A DNA stretch of 64,000 bases from NCBI RefSeq assembly GCF_001553955.1, contig NZ_CP014234.1, positions 868,001 through 932,000 on the forward strand, read 5' to 3'. The notes below the pieces were generated by a model. It was not told the origin of the DNA, ran no database searches, and saw only the letters and a list, made by a program, of their open reading frames with translations. The stretch is from Moraxella osloensis (GTDB lineage: Bacteria > Pseudomonadota > Gammaproteobacteria > Pseudomonadales > Moraxellaceae). Below, piece by piece: positions 37,567 through 46,394 of this stretch; position 1 is the first letter of the stretch, and each line of letters opens with the position of its first letter. Both the position numbers and the translations under genes were made by a program.

Positions 37567-38107
37567 TACACAGGTAACGACTGCTACCACTCATTCATCC
37601 ACTACCCCACCCATCAACGGCAACAAAGCCATGATGTGGTATGGTATTGCGGTTTTGGTAATGATTATCGACCAACTTACCAAGTTGTACTTTGAGCACA
37701 ACTACCAGCTGTATCAAACCACGGCGATTATTGAGCCGATTTTTAACTTTACCCTTGGTCACAACTATGGCGCGGCGTTTAGTTTTTTGGCAGATAAAGG
37801 CGGCTGGCAAAAATGGCTGTTTAGCGGACTGGCACTGGCTGTTTCCCTTGGTATCATGGCGTATCTACGCAAAATACCCCAACAAGCCAAATTATTGGCT
37901 TTGGGTTTGTCATTGGTGCTGGCGGGCGCGGTGGGCAATTTGATTGATCGGGTACGTTTGGGCTATGTAATTGACTTCTTGCATGTGCACTATGGCGATG
38001 CGTGGCATTTCCCGATTTTTAATATGGCTGATGTGGCGATTAATATTGGCGTTGCGTTGATTTTAATCGATGCGTTTTTATTAGAATCCAAACGTAAAAC
38101 CCTTTAA
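37559..38107 (+). CDS. lspA: Lipoprotein signal peptidase
   Basis: LspA is the inner-membrane aspartyl protease that removes signal peptides from prolipoproteins; this window alone contains many substrates. The 182-residue start at 37559 overlaps the ileS stop by 8 bases (translational coupling); the longer frame lies inside ileS and is a shadow. Four membrane segments, [14 protein letters not shown], and the catalytic aspartates in [15 protein letters not shown] and FNMADVAIN are visible. A short soluble Thr-rich N-terminus precedes the first helix. Confidence 0.96.
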   Translation: MPNTQVTTATTHSSTTPPINGNKAMMWYGIAVLVMIIDQLTKLYFEHNYQLYQTTAIIEPIFNFTLGHNYGAAFSFLADKGGWQKWLFSGLALAVSLGIMAYLRKIPQQAKLLALGLSLVLAGAVGNLIDRVRLGYVIDFLHVHYGDAWHFPIFNMADVAINIGVALILIDAFLLESKRKTL

Positions 38108-38118
38108 TTTCTAGATGG

Positions 38119-38625
38119 ATGAACAACCGCATGAATCATGTCATTATTACGCCAAACGAACAAACCCGCATCACTCAAGACTCAACCGTTGATTTGCATT
38201 TTGAGGTCAGCTTAGAAAATGGCACCGTCATCGACTCAACTTTTGAGCGTGGCGAACCTGTTCGCTTGGTGGTGGGTGATGGTAGTCTGCTTGAAGGGTT
38301 TGAGAAGGTACTTATCAACTTGACAGCCGGTGACACGCGCACCGCATCGCTGTCGCCTGACGAAGCGTTTGGTCAATGGAACCCTGACAACGTACAGACT
38401 TTTAGTCATGCGCAGTTTGCCGTGACGGGCAATCTACCTGAAGTCGGTACCATGATGGAATTTGAAGACAAAGGCAAAACCACGCTCGTGGGTGTGGTCA
38501 GTGACGTCACTGAAGACGCCATCAAAGTGGATTTTAACCATCCATTGGCAGGTCAAAATATCCTGTTTAAAGTGCAGATTTTTAGGGTGACACCAAAAGA
38601 CAGTAAAGGTATCACGCTAAGCTGA
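38119..38625 (+). CDS. fkpB: FKBP-type peptidyl-prolyl isomerase FkpB/SlpA
   Basis: This is an SlpA-like cytoplasmic prolyl isomerase with chaperone activity. The 168-residue product shows VDLHFEVSLENGTVIDSTF, GDGSLLEGFEKVL and the insert-in-flap (IF) domain around EDKGKTTLVGVV followed by VDFNHPLAGQNILFKVQI, the strong SlyD/SlpA signature. There is no C-terminal His-rich tail, which favours SlpA over SlyD. It follows lspA after 11 bases, its usual place; ispH, often next, is absent here. Confidence 0.94.
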   Translation: MNNRMNHVIITPNEQTRITQDSTVDLHFEVSLENGTVIDSTFERGEPVRLVVGDGSLLEGFEKVLINLTAGDTRTASLSPDEAFGQWNPDNVQTFSHAQFAVTGNLPEVGTMMEFEDKGKTTLVGVVSDVTEDAIKVDFNHPLAGQNILFKVQIFRVTPKDSKGITLS

Positions 38626-38701
38626 TATTCAACTGGCATTCAGCTGGCATTAAACTGACCTTAAGCCAAATGAAAGCTTTTAATAAAAAACCCCTGACAA
38701 T

Positions 38702-38736
38702 AAAAAACCGCTGATTAACTCTCAGCGGTTTTTTTA
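38702..38736 (+). terminator. Terminator after fkpB
   Basis: AACCGCTGA (38706-38714) and TCAGCGGTT (38722-38730) form a perfect stem with flanking A and T tracts, able to work on both strands. Confidence 0.88.
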
Positions 38737-38743
38737 CAGTCTA

Positions 38744-39421
38744 TCAATTAACCGTTTGGGTGTCATCGTCTGCCGCAGCATCTTCTTTAGCATCTGATTG
38801 TTGTGCCAGTGTTGCACGCTGCTCAAACCGTTCGCCCGTCGCTTTAATACCCCATACCAATTCCACAAAAGCGCGGTTATTGATGAGCGGCTCATCTTCG
38901 ATAATCAAGAAATAGCCCGTTTTGTTGATCCATAAAAACACCATACTGATATTGGGCATCAACATATCAATACTGGTAAAAAATGACACCCCATACCCAT
39001 GTACCGCCCAACCGCGCTGCTGTTGGCGCTCTAAAAAGCCATAAAAATCGGCAGCCGCTACCGATAGCGTATCTGCTTCTTGCTGGCTAAAGCCCATTTT
39101 TGCTAGACAAAAGCCTTCATCTGATGCAATTACGACACGGCGACTACCCGATAGACTCGCTGCTACATATTTTAAGAAATTATCCAGCTGCACGTGCGGA
39201 GCGACCACCCGCTTTTCAATGGTCTCAATCCACCCTTCTTCGATAAACATATCCAGCCAAGTGTCACTATAACGCTCACCCCATTCCCGCGCCGTCATAC
39301 TTTCTTCAGGGGCGAGCACTGCTTGTAAGGCTAGTTGCTGCTCTGAAGGATTGGCGCTTGAAAAACCATGCAGTACCCCGGCAGGCGTTAAAATCACATA
39401 GGTGTCGTTTTGTTCTGGCAT
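38744..39421 (-). CDS. Uncharacterised protein, possible Roadblock/LC7-like domain
   Basis: The 225-residue soluble product has no signal peptide. The middle reads RRVVIASDEGFCLAKMGFSQ and then EADTLSVAAADFYGFLERQQ, which resembles the beta-alpha pattern of Roadblock/LC7 proteins (MglB-like regulators of small GTPases), and is followed by hydrophobic strands MVFLWINKTGYFLIIEDEP. This is my inference by eye. The C-terminus is acidic. AAGGAAAATACC is the ribosome site. A real Roadblock fragment lies 1 kb upstream on the same strand, which supports the link, but no GTPase gene is present in the window. Confidence 0.5.
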   Translation of the reverse strand: MPEQNDTYVILTPAGVLHGFSSANPSEQQLALQAVLAPEESMTAREWGERYSDTWLDMFIEEGWIETIEKRVVAPHVQLDNFLKYVAASLSGSRRVVIASDEGFCLAKMGFSQQEADTLSVAAADFYGFLERQQQRGWAVHGYGVSFFTSIDMLMPNISMVFLWINKTGYFLIIEDEPLINNRAFVELVWGIKATGERFEQRATLAQQSDAKEDAAADDDTQTVN

Positions 39422-39552
39422 GGTATTTTCCTTAAATTTTGATAGACGGCAAAGGTAATGTTGTATGATAGCGTTGGTGAATGCAAAAGCTCATTCATCA
39501 ATTGGGTTACTAATTTATCGGTTGGGCTGCTAAATTATCGAGTCGGTTAAGG

Positions 39553-40185
39553 TTAAGCAGCTTGCTTGGCAAAATATTCTTTGGTCTCAAGCCATTTGTC
39601 ATTAAAATCCCATTTGTTTTTTGACATTTCCCACCAAACCATACTAAATGCTAAGCGGTCATGACAAACAAGACAATGGTTAAAGAACTCTTCTTCGATT
39701 TTGGCAATTTGTTCGGCTTGGTCTTCAGGGTCTTCTTCTTCTTCCATGGTATCTAATAACGCAGCAATCGTCGTTTGTGCCACTACTTTTGAGTCATCAG
39801 TGGACACACGCATTTGGTGTTGATAAGTGACTATTGAAGGCGATACCAATACGCTCCAGCGCGTCGCAAGATTGCTGACTTTAAACACATACTCACCATG
39901 ATTGACGCATTGGTCAAACCCTTGTAGCAGCGTTGGTGTTAGTTTTTCTCTGACTTGGTTGAGCATACGGTCACCAAAATAGGGCACGTCAAACCAACAA
40001 CCATAAAACATATCGGCTAACGCACCTTGCAACGGCTCTTTTTCATCAAGCTCCATCGCTGCCATGATGCGGCTGGTATGGATATCCATATTCATCGGTT
40101 GGTCAATCACTTGTCGACTATAGAGACGAAAATTAAGCCAATGTTTTTGAAATTTTCTACGATTACGATTCGACAATGAATACAT
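39553..40185 (-). CDS. Hypothetical protein (unrecognised)
   Basis: The 210-residue product is soluble and Trp/Phe-rich, with an acidic stretch MEEEEDPEDQAEQIAKIEEE near residue 150 and cysteines in NHCLVCHDR that recall a CxxC(H) site but lack a clear context. The basic N-terminus (NRNRRKFQKHW) is not a signal peptide. GAGGAATCAGC precedes the ATG. It sits between the Roadblock fragment and the possible Roadblock-like gene, all leftward. I do not recognise the family. Confidence 0.55.
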   Translation of the reverse strand: MYSLSNRNRRKFQKHWLNFRLYSRQVIDQPMNMDIHTSRIMAAMELDEKEPLQGALADMFYGCWFDVPYFGDRMLNQVREKLTPTLLQGFDQCVNHGEYVFKVSNLATRWSVLVSPSIVTYQHQMRVSTDDSKVVAQTTIAALLDTMEEEEDPEDQAEQIAKIEEEFFNHCLVCHDRLAFSMVWWEMSKNKWDFNDKWLETKEYFAKQAA

Positions 40186-40340
40186 GCTGATTCCTCAAAA
40201 AATTAGCCTAATTATATAACCTAATTATATAAAAAGTTATGTGACAAGGGTGAGGTATTAATGACTAGCGCTGTGACAAACTGCCGCATTTATCCGCTAC
40301 TATACTATTAAACTGGGTGGCAATCAAAACGCTTCAGCAT

Positions 40341-40377
40341 AAAAAAAGCGCAACTCCATCTAAACATGAATTGCGCT
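40341..40377 (-). terminator. Terminator after the Roadblock gene
   Basis: AGCGCAA (40347-40353) and TTGCGCT (40371-40377) pair around a 17-base loop; T7 follows on the minus strand. Confidence 0.75.
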
Positions 40378-40429
40378 GTTGGGCAAGATGACAAGCTTGA
40401 CTGATTAATCCAATAAGGTATCCATTAAA

Positions 40430-40660
40430 TCAATCATACACCATGACGCGCTCGATACTGCCGCGCGCTAGTTCTCGACCTGCACGGTCACCGAGCGATA
40501 GTAGCGCGGCTGACATCGCCCCGACACGGTCTTCATCAATGCCCGCTGGCAATGCTGACGCAATCATCAAACCATCGGTTGAAATCAGCGCAGAGGCTTC
40601 TACATCCGCTGAAGAGCTGTTTAGGTCATTTAAGATTTGTTGGAACATATCGGTACGCAT
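40430..40660 (-). pseudogene. Truncated Roadblock/LC7 domain protein
   Basis: Translation from ATG 40660 (AAGGTTCTTGAT upstream) gives 76 residues: MRTDMFQQILNDL, then VEASALISTDGLMIAS and DRVGAMSAALLSLGDRAGREL, a clear N-terminal half of a Roadblock/LC7 domain (MglB-like GTPase regulators). A normal member has about 120 residues; here TGA interrupts after VMVYD. In the same frame after the stop comes FNGYLIGL, resembling the next conserved strand, so a nonsense change plus decay is likely. A terminator lies about 50 bases on. It may still be expressed as a half-domain. The gap upstream to the plsC-like gene (40661-41035) holds only that gene's terminator. Confidence 0.6.
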
Positions 40661-40980
40661 ATCAAGAACCTTTTTAGTAAACAAATTTAGAGGATAAGTG
40701 AAAAATTTACGGGGCAAAAATAATGGTATATAAATAACCGTGGACAAATAGATGACAAACGTTGCCCAGTGACGGTTTGATAAAGCGTCGCTCATGGGTG
40801 AGTGATGCAGGTTAATGATTCAACCGCTGTAGCGACTATTTAATCACAAGTTAATCACAAGTGATTGTTACATAACGTTTTGTTACGGACATGATAACAG
40901 ATTTGATGAAATTTTTACATTTTATTACAATGCTATTTGACTGAAAAATTTTAGTGAGCGTCTGTGATATTCATATAATA

Positions 40981-41010
40981 AAAAAAGCCAAGGCGCTGGC
41001 AGCTTGGCTT
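40981..41010 (-). terminator. Terminator after the plsC-like gene
   Basis: AAGCCAAG (40985-40992) and CTTGGCTT (41003-41010) pair; a T tract follows on the minus strand. Confidence 0.85.
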
Positions 41011-41035
41011 TTACAGTTAACAATAACCGTAACGA

Positions 41036-41914
41036 TTAAGGCTGTTTAGCGTGAAGCACTTGCCCATGCAAACGCGCCAGCCCATCCACCATGCGCTGCT
41101 GCAAGATATCGGTAATTTCGTTTCGGGTTTTACCCACAGGGTCAATGGCTGCTAATGGCAACACATAGGCTTTGGCAGGGCGGTTATCGAGTACACGTTT
41201 GACGCTATCTATCAAGCCAATATCGCCATAATAGGGAATGTTTTGGTCAAGTTCGCCATCTTGGTTGACATAGCAAATCACAATCGGTTGAATGAGCACT
41301 TGGCTGTCCATCGCAGACTGCAACAAATTGCCATAAATACGTTTAATCGCTGTGCCGTCTGTGGTGGTCGCTTCTGGGAAGAAAACCACGGGTGAGCCTT
41401 GTGATAAAAACTCACGCATCTGCTCACTGATTTTGCTGGTATCGCCCGAACCGCGCTGGATAAATAAAGTGTGGGCAGTGGTCGCCATCCAGCCAATCAC
41501 CGGCCAATTCGCGATTTCCGCTTTGGACAAAAAGAAGGTCGGTACAATACTACCCAAAACAGGGATATCTAGCCAAGAGATATGGTTGCTCGCCCATAGC
41601 GCGTGATGCGTCGGTATTGGCTCAAGTGCAATCACCTCAATGCCTAACGCTTTGAGCGATTTTTTACAGAATTTTTGAATCAGTTGGATGATTTGCTGAT
41701 TATCGGGATTTGGTGTGTGGTTAATCTGCCACGCATAGCCAACCCCTGTTTGAATCGCTGCCATTAAATTCACAACGCGCTTGATGCGTTGCCACTGGGT
41801 CGCCAAATTCTTTTTACTATAGGTAGCAGGTTGTCGCAGTTGTTTTGCCGTTTCGCTAAGTAGGCTAGTAATCGTTAGCGCCGATGGCGCGGTTTTACGG
41901 TTAGATTTTTGCAT
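41036..41914 (-). CDS. Lysophospholipid acyltransferase (PlsC/OlsA-like)
   Basis: This is a membrane-associated O-acyltransferase of the PlsC family. The HX4D catalytic motif is seen as NHISWLD, the substrate motif as FIQRGSGDTSK, and the third block as FFPEATTTDGTAIKRI. Length from ATG 41914 is 292 residues, with an N-terminal hydrophobic helix. The ribosome site is weak. It sits downstream of an OlsB-like acyltransferase gene on the same strand, so it may be OlsA, making ornithine lipid from lyso-ornithine lipid; general 1-acyl-glycerol-3-phosphate acylation is the alternative. Confidence 0.85.
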   Translation of the reverse strand: MQKSNRKTAPSALTITSLLSETAKQLRQPATYSKKNLATQWQRIKRVVNLMAAIQTGVGYAWQINHTPNPDNQQIIQLIQKFCKKSLKALGIEVIALEPIPTHHALWASNHISWLDIPVLGSIVPTFFLSKAEIANWPVIGWMATTAHTLFIQRGSGDTSKISEQMREFLSQGSPVVFFPEATTTDGTAIKRIYGNLLQSAMDSQVLIQPIVICYVNQDGELDQNIPYYGDIGLIDSVKRVLDNRPAKAYVLPLAAIDPVGKTRNEITDILQQRMVDGLARLHGQVLHAKQP

Positions 41915-42060
41915 AAGGTAAATATGTGAGTGAAAAATTGTGGAGGTAGTATAGCAAATTATTGGGCACACGGCTTATTAGGTCTGTTTGATTTTTAAAG
42001 GTCAGCAAATAGGGTTTATCTTGTTTAAGATTAGCACTTTTGCCTTTATCAATAAACAAG

Positions 42061-43059
42061 TTAGTGCAAATAGTGCTGATAGCGCGGTTTGACCTGTTCA
42101 AACGGCAACCAAACAAACACATCGGCACAATCAAACTCAGGGTCATAACAAGCCGCTGCGCCCAGACTACAGCCCATTTTGACGTACATTTTTAACAGCG
42201 CCGGCAAGGCAAAATTTTGCGGATTCGCCAAGTCCACATCAGCCACTTGCGCCAAATCGATAGGCGATAATTTGTCTTCTGGCAATTTACGGGTCACTTT
42301 GACATCTAGCTTGGTACTATCAAGCTGACGATCTAACCAACTTTGCACGTTGCCCTCTTCCATCGGAACGGATGCACAGCCCATAAACGCATTGACATTG
42401 TAAGCTTTGGCGACTGCCGCGATGGATTCCCACAAATGATTAATCGTGGTGATACCGCGGTAATCTGGGTGCACACAGGTGCGTCCGATTTCTAGCACAT
42501 TATACGGGTAATCATCGAGCAAGCGACCCAGCCTAAACTCATACTCGCTATAAAACTGCCCAGCTTTTATCGCGCCGTTTTTATCGAGTAAGCGGGTGGT
42601 TGCCACCGCGAGTGGCTGCCCAAAATTATCTTGTTTGGTTTCGTCATACACCACCACATGGGTGCAATAATTATCAAAATCATCCCGATCGAGCGGCTGC
42701 TCCGAGCTTGGGTGAAATCCTGCGAAACTTACTGAAAATGCTTGGGTAAAGGTCAAAGTACGTAGGCGCTGGGCATTGAGTACATGCTGCTCGGTTTGTA
42801 GCGAAAACTTATCCTCACTCACGTTAATAATCACTGACTTAAATAACGGGCGATGACGCACACTTGGGCGGCTAAGCGTTGGCTTGACCAGCGGTGCTAG
42901 TGTCTCTACCACAGCCATATCAGCAAAATTATGTGCCAGCAACTGCGCTATCAACTGGGTATTAAAAAGACTATCAACAGGATAAGTGGCGATATCTTCG
43001 TATAATTTGGCGCGGTTATTTTGCTCTACAACATTAGTTTGTTCTACAAAATCAGTCAT
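42061..43059 (-). CDS. OlsB-like N-acyltransferase (GNAT fold, hemolysin-like)
   Basis: The 332-residue product matches the family of L-ornithine N-alpha-acyltransferases (OlsB), often labelled putative hemolysin. After a variable N-terminal region come LRTLTFTQAFSVSFAG, DNYCTHVVVYDE, YEFRLGRLL, EIGRTCVHPDYRG, HLWESIAAVAKAYNVNAFMGCASV and later LPALLKMYVKMGCSLGAAACYDPEFDCADVFV, all close to OlsB pattern. It would add a 3-hydroxy fatty acid to ornithine. The PlsC-like gene 146 bases downstream would add the second acyl chain. Confidence 0.75.
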   Translation of the reverse strand: MTDFVEQTNVVEQNNRAKLYEDIATYPVDSLFNTQLIAQLLAHNFADMAVVETLAPLVKPTLSRPSVRHRPLFKSVIINVSEDKFSLQTEQHVLNAQRLRTLTFTQAFSVSFAGFHPSSEQPLDRDDFDNYCTHVVVYDETKQDNFGQPLAVATTRLLDKNGAIKAGQFYSEYEFRLGRLLDDYPYNVLEIGRTCVHPDYRGITTINHLWESIAAVAKAYNVNAFMGCASVPMEEGNVQSWLDRQLDSTKLDVKVTRKLPEDKLSPIDLAQVADVDLANPQNFALPALLKMYVKMGCSLGAAACYDPEFDCADVFVWLPFEQVKPRYQHYLH

Positions 43060-43474
43060 CTTACTGTTACCTAGGGTGGTTTTTGCTATAGCATTAGCCA
43101 GCTGCTGAGCGAAAAATGCCTTAGCTTGTCATTGACTCATTGTCAAAGCAGTAAAGCTACCATCATCTAATTGGATGGTTAGTCTGGATGAATTCAGTAT
43201 GGGTGACACCGGTGTCGTTTCAATGACGTTTTCATGGCAAAACCATGACCAAAGCTGCGGCTTTACCCCCGTTTTAAGTTACTAATTGTAAATTTGACTA
43301 AAAGTTCTGCAAAAAAAACCTTATATTGATAGACATACTATCGTGTCTAGCGCTTTTTCTCACGCGGCTATCGACTATTTAAGCGAATGTTTAACTTAAT
43401 AGACTTAAATAGTAATAGTACACTTATAAATAGACACATTTTTACACTCACAAAGACAAAGAAAGGATAAATCA
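43060..43474. other. Intergenic region with palindrome and hairpins
   Basis: This 415-base gap between the OlsB-like gene and divergent hflX holds the perfect palindrome GACACCGGTGTC (43205-43216), the hairpin TCATGG/CCATGA (43232-43248), the hairpin AAAGC/GCTTT (43251-43264) and, overlapping them, a possible 36-codon plus-strand frame at 43175-43285. No match to a known element is claimed. Confidence 0.5.
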
Positions 43475-44845
43475 TTGGAGTATTTTGAGCGTTATGAAGG
43501 TGGTGAAAAAGCCATCTTAGTCCATTTAAACATTACCCATCTCAATGACCCAGACGATTTGGAAGAATTTGAATTACTGGTGGATTCAGCAGGGGCGCAA
43601 AAACAAGCCTTGGTCACAGGTACGCGGTCTAAGCCTGACGCCAAATATTTTGTGGGTACGGGCAAAGCTGAAGAAATCGGGGAACTTGTCAAGCAATACG
43701 AGGCAGATATTGTCATTTTTAACCATAGTTTGACCCCATCGCAGGAACGTAATATTGAGCGCTTGGTGCAGTGCCGTGTGCTTGATAGAACGGGGCTTAT
43801 CTTGGATATTTTTGCCCAGCGTGCGCGAACCTATGAAGGTAAACTGCAAGTTGAACTTGCCCAGCTCAATCACTTAGCGACTCGCTTGGTACGCGGCTGG
43901 ACGCACTTGGAACGCCAAAAAGGCGGTATTGGTCTGCGCGGTCCAGGCGAAACCCAGCTTGAAACCGATAGACGCTTGTTACAGGTGCGTGTCGGGCAAC
44001 TCAAAGCCAAGCTTGATAAGGTCAAACAAACCCGCGCACAAGGTCGTGCCAAACGCCAAAAATCCTCGGTACCGACAATTTCACTGGTCGGTTATACCAA
44101 TGCGGGTAAATCCACTTTGTTTAATACCTTAACCCATGAAAATATCTATGCCGCCAATCAGCTATTTGCGACGCTTGACCCGACGCTACGGAGTGTGTCA
44201 TGGTCGGGCGTGGGTAAGGTGGTACTTGTCGACACGGTCGGTTTTGTCCGTCATTTGCCGCATGAGCTAGTGGAAGCCTTCCATGCCACGCTAGAAGAAA
44301 CCTTAGAGGCAGATTTGTTACTGCATGTTATTGATAGTCATCGTGAAGACATGCATGAGCAAATCGCCGCGGTACAATCTGTGTTAGCGGACATTGATAA
44401 TCAAGTGCCTGTGCTAAATGTGTTTAATAAAATTGACCTCACAGGTGAACCGCCGCATATCGGTTATAGTGATAAAGCCAAGCCCAATCGGGTGTATGTC
44501 TCTGCCCATAAGCAATTAGGAATTGAGCAACTTACCCTTGCCGTGCAGCAATTATTGGTAGGTCAATTACAGCGGTTTGAATTAACCTTACCCGCCAATT
44601 TTGGACAATTGCAACACGAACTGCATAAGTTACAAGTGATTGAAGACCTCAGCTACGATGAAACGGGTCAAACCAAACTGATTGCCATGATGTCGGTGGA
44701 CAAACTTAAGCAGTTATTGGGTGAGTTTGGTATCGCAGCTGAGGAAGTGTTATCACAATCACAAGCCAAACTGCTTGCGCCGGTGCTTGAGCCATTTGAA
44801 CAATTGCTACAGCAGCAGCCCTTGGATACCGCCGACGAGACATAA
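43475..44845 (+). CDS. hflX: Ribosome-associated GTPase HflX
   Basis: HflX splits stalled or stressed 70S ribosomes. The 456-residue product has the N-terminal HflX domain (GTGKAEEIGELV, IGLRGPGETQLETDRR), a coiled linker, and the G domain with P-loop GYTNAGKST, DTVGFVRHLPHELVEAF and NKID. The start is TTG at 43475 with AAAGGA upstream; the family start (ERYEGGEKAILVHL) fits it well. It is not preceded by hfq, unlike in Enterobacteria. A terminator follows at 44871. Confidence 0.95.
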   Translation: MEYFERYEGGEKAILVHLNITHLNDPDDLEEFELLVDSAGAQKQALVTGTRSKPDAKYFVGTGKAEEIGELVKQYEADIVIFNHSLTPSQERNIERLVQCRVLDRTGLILDIFAQRARTYEGKLQVELAQLNHLATRLVRGWTHLERQKGGIGLRGPGETQLETDRRLLQVRVGQLKAKLDKVKQTRAQGRAKRQKSSVPTISLVGYTNAGKSTLFNTLTHENIYAANQLFATLDPTLRSVSWSGVGKVVLVDTVGFVRHLPHELVEAFHATLEETLEADLLLHVIDSHREDMHEQIAAVQSVLADIDNQVPVLNVFNKIDLTGEPPHIGYSDKAKPNRVYVSAHKQLGIEQLTLAVQQLLVGQLQRFELTLPANFGQLQHELHKLQVIEDLSYDETGQTKLIAMMSVDKLKQLLGEFGIAAEEVLSQSQAKLLAPVLEPFEQLLQQQPLDTADET

Positions 44846-44870
44846 CTTGTTTGCCATTTAACAATAGTAG

Positions 44871-44907
44871 ACCTGCATCAAAATTTAAGTTGGTGCAGGT
44901 TTTTTTT
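44871..44907 (+). terminator. Terminator after hflX
   Basis: ACCTGCA (44871-44877) and TGCAGGT (44894-44900) pair, with further imperfect pairing in the loop, and run into eight T. Confidence 0.85.
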
Positions 44908-45616
44908 GGCCAAAAAAATGACCATCCCACGCGATAAAATAAGCTGATGGGCTATGCGTTAATAAAATCTTAAAAATATATTCGTCAATTTGTCATTTTT
45001 TTGTCATGTCCTCCCTTACGCCATCAGATTTTTTTCAGTTATTTTGGGGGTTATTTCATTTTATTTTTTATCAATATCAATCATTTAGATTATTTTCCCC
45101 AATTTATGTGGATAACCATGTGGATAACTTCTGACTTGACAACAATAAACCGCATATCACTATAGGTTATCTCTAAATTGGTTATTTTTTAACCAATTAT
45201 TTTAGTTATATAAATCATATAGTTATAGTTTTTTGCAAAGTGCAAGCAAAAAATTTTACTTTTTTTTTAAGTTTTAAGGGTTGAAAATTTGATAGTTTTG
45301 ATGGTTAAAAATTTTAACCGCTATATTGTCGAGTCAATGGCATGAAACCCAACAGGTTGACAAGTTTTTTGGTCATTTTTCCTCTTTTTGTGCCTTATCT
45401 GATTTTTTGTAAACTTTGACCAGTTGTTGACAGATTTATGGTATATTTCATGCCAATTCTTTTATAATATTGTTATTAAATATCATTGAAACATAACGAA
45501 TTTTATCTTTTTATGTCGGTTTTTTTATGTCGGTTTAAAGCCTTACGCTGACTTCAAATTTTATAGTCATGTGCTTTACCGTGACGTATTGTCAAAAATT
45601 TTACATAGGTATATTT
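44908..45616. other. Long AT-rich intergenic region
   Basis: About 710 bases without a convincing gene, very rich in A and T. It holds two DnaA boxes (next entry), a 9-bp stem AATTGGTTA/TAACCAATT (45176-45198), the near-palindrome GGTTAAAA-A-TTTTAACC (45303-45319) and many T tracts. No gene-sized frame without shadows is seen. Confidence 0.7.
45107..45127 (-). other. Two tandem consensus DnaA boxes
   Basis: TGTGGATAA occurs at 45107-45115 and again at 45119-45127, that is two exact TTATCCACA boxes on the minus strand in the same orientation, 12 bp apart, inside the AT-rich gap. Confidence 0.7.
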
Positions 45617-46381
45617 ATGGTATTGTTTGCAAAGAAACCTCGCCTGCCCCATTTGCTATCGGCTTCGCTACTGTCATTGGGTGGTTTGGCAAGTATGGAT
45701 GCAGCGAACGCTGGCAATATGTATGTGTTTAAAGATAGCAACGGTCAGGTGCTGTTGACCAATGTAGTCAGCAACAACCGCCCTGCGGGGAATAATTTCC
45801 AAAATTTTACCAAAAAAGTCAAAGTGACTTATTACGCGGATACCAATGTGCATAGTTATAGCAATTGGGGCGCCAATGAAGCTGCTGTACCTGCCAGTGC
45901 GCGTGGCAACAAAAATAGCTACGATAGCATGATTGTGGCTTCTGCGCTGCGTCATGGGGTCGACCCTGCATTGATGAAAGCCATGATGCATACTGAATCA
46001 GGTTTTAATCCCAATGCGCGCTCACCTGTTGGGGCACAGGGGTTAATGCAATTAATGCCTGCAACAGCTAGGCGGTTTGGTGTGTATAACGCTTGGAACC
46101 CTGCCGAGAACATCGAGGGCGCAGCAAAATATTTGAAATTTTTACAAAGCCGTTTTGGTAATATCCAGCATGTGATAGCAAGCTACAATGCCGGTGAAGG
46201 CAACGTCAGTAAATACGGCGGCATTCCCCCATTTCGTGAAACTCGTGATTACGTACAACGGGTGTTAAGCCGCTACAACAACTTATATCGCAATGACCCC
46301 AATCTGCGCTCTAGTACTAGCAGCAATGGCTTTCAAAATGTTAGCTATAATTCATCAAATACTTATAGGATTGTCCGCTAA
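45617..46381 (+). CDS. Lytic transglycosylase, SLT domain with DUF4124-like N-terminus
   Basis: This is a secreted enzyme that cleaves peptidoglycan glycan strands. The 254-residue product starts at ATG 45617 (TAGGT upstream), has a signal peptide ending near ANA (about residue 32), a short DUF4124-like part (NMYVFKDSNGQVLLTN), then the SLT domain: SALRHGVDPALMKAMMHTESGFNP with the catalytic glutamate, SPVGAQGLMQLMPATA, and VIASYNAGEGNV. It resembles small soluble LTs with this arrangement in Moraxellaceae. A terminator follows. Confidence 0.92.
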   Translation: MVLFAKKPRLPHLLSASLLSLGGLASMDAANAGNMYVFKDSNGQVLLTNVVSNNRPAGNNFQNFTKKVKVTYYADTNVHSYSNWGANEAAVPASARGNKNSYDSMIVASALRHGVDPALMKAMMHTESGFNPNARSPVGAQGLMQLMPATARRFGVYNAWNPAENIEGAAKYLKFLQSRFGNIQHVIASYNAGEGNVSKYGGIPPFRETRDYVQRVLSRYNNLYRNDPNLRSSTSSNGFQNVSYNSSNTYRIVR

Positions 46382-46394
46382 CAAACGTGTTTAT

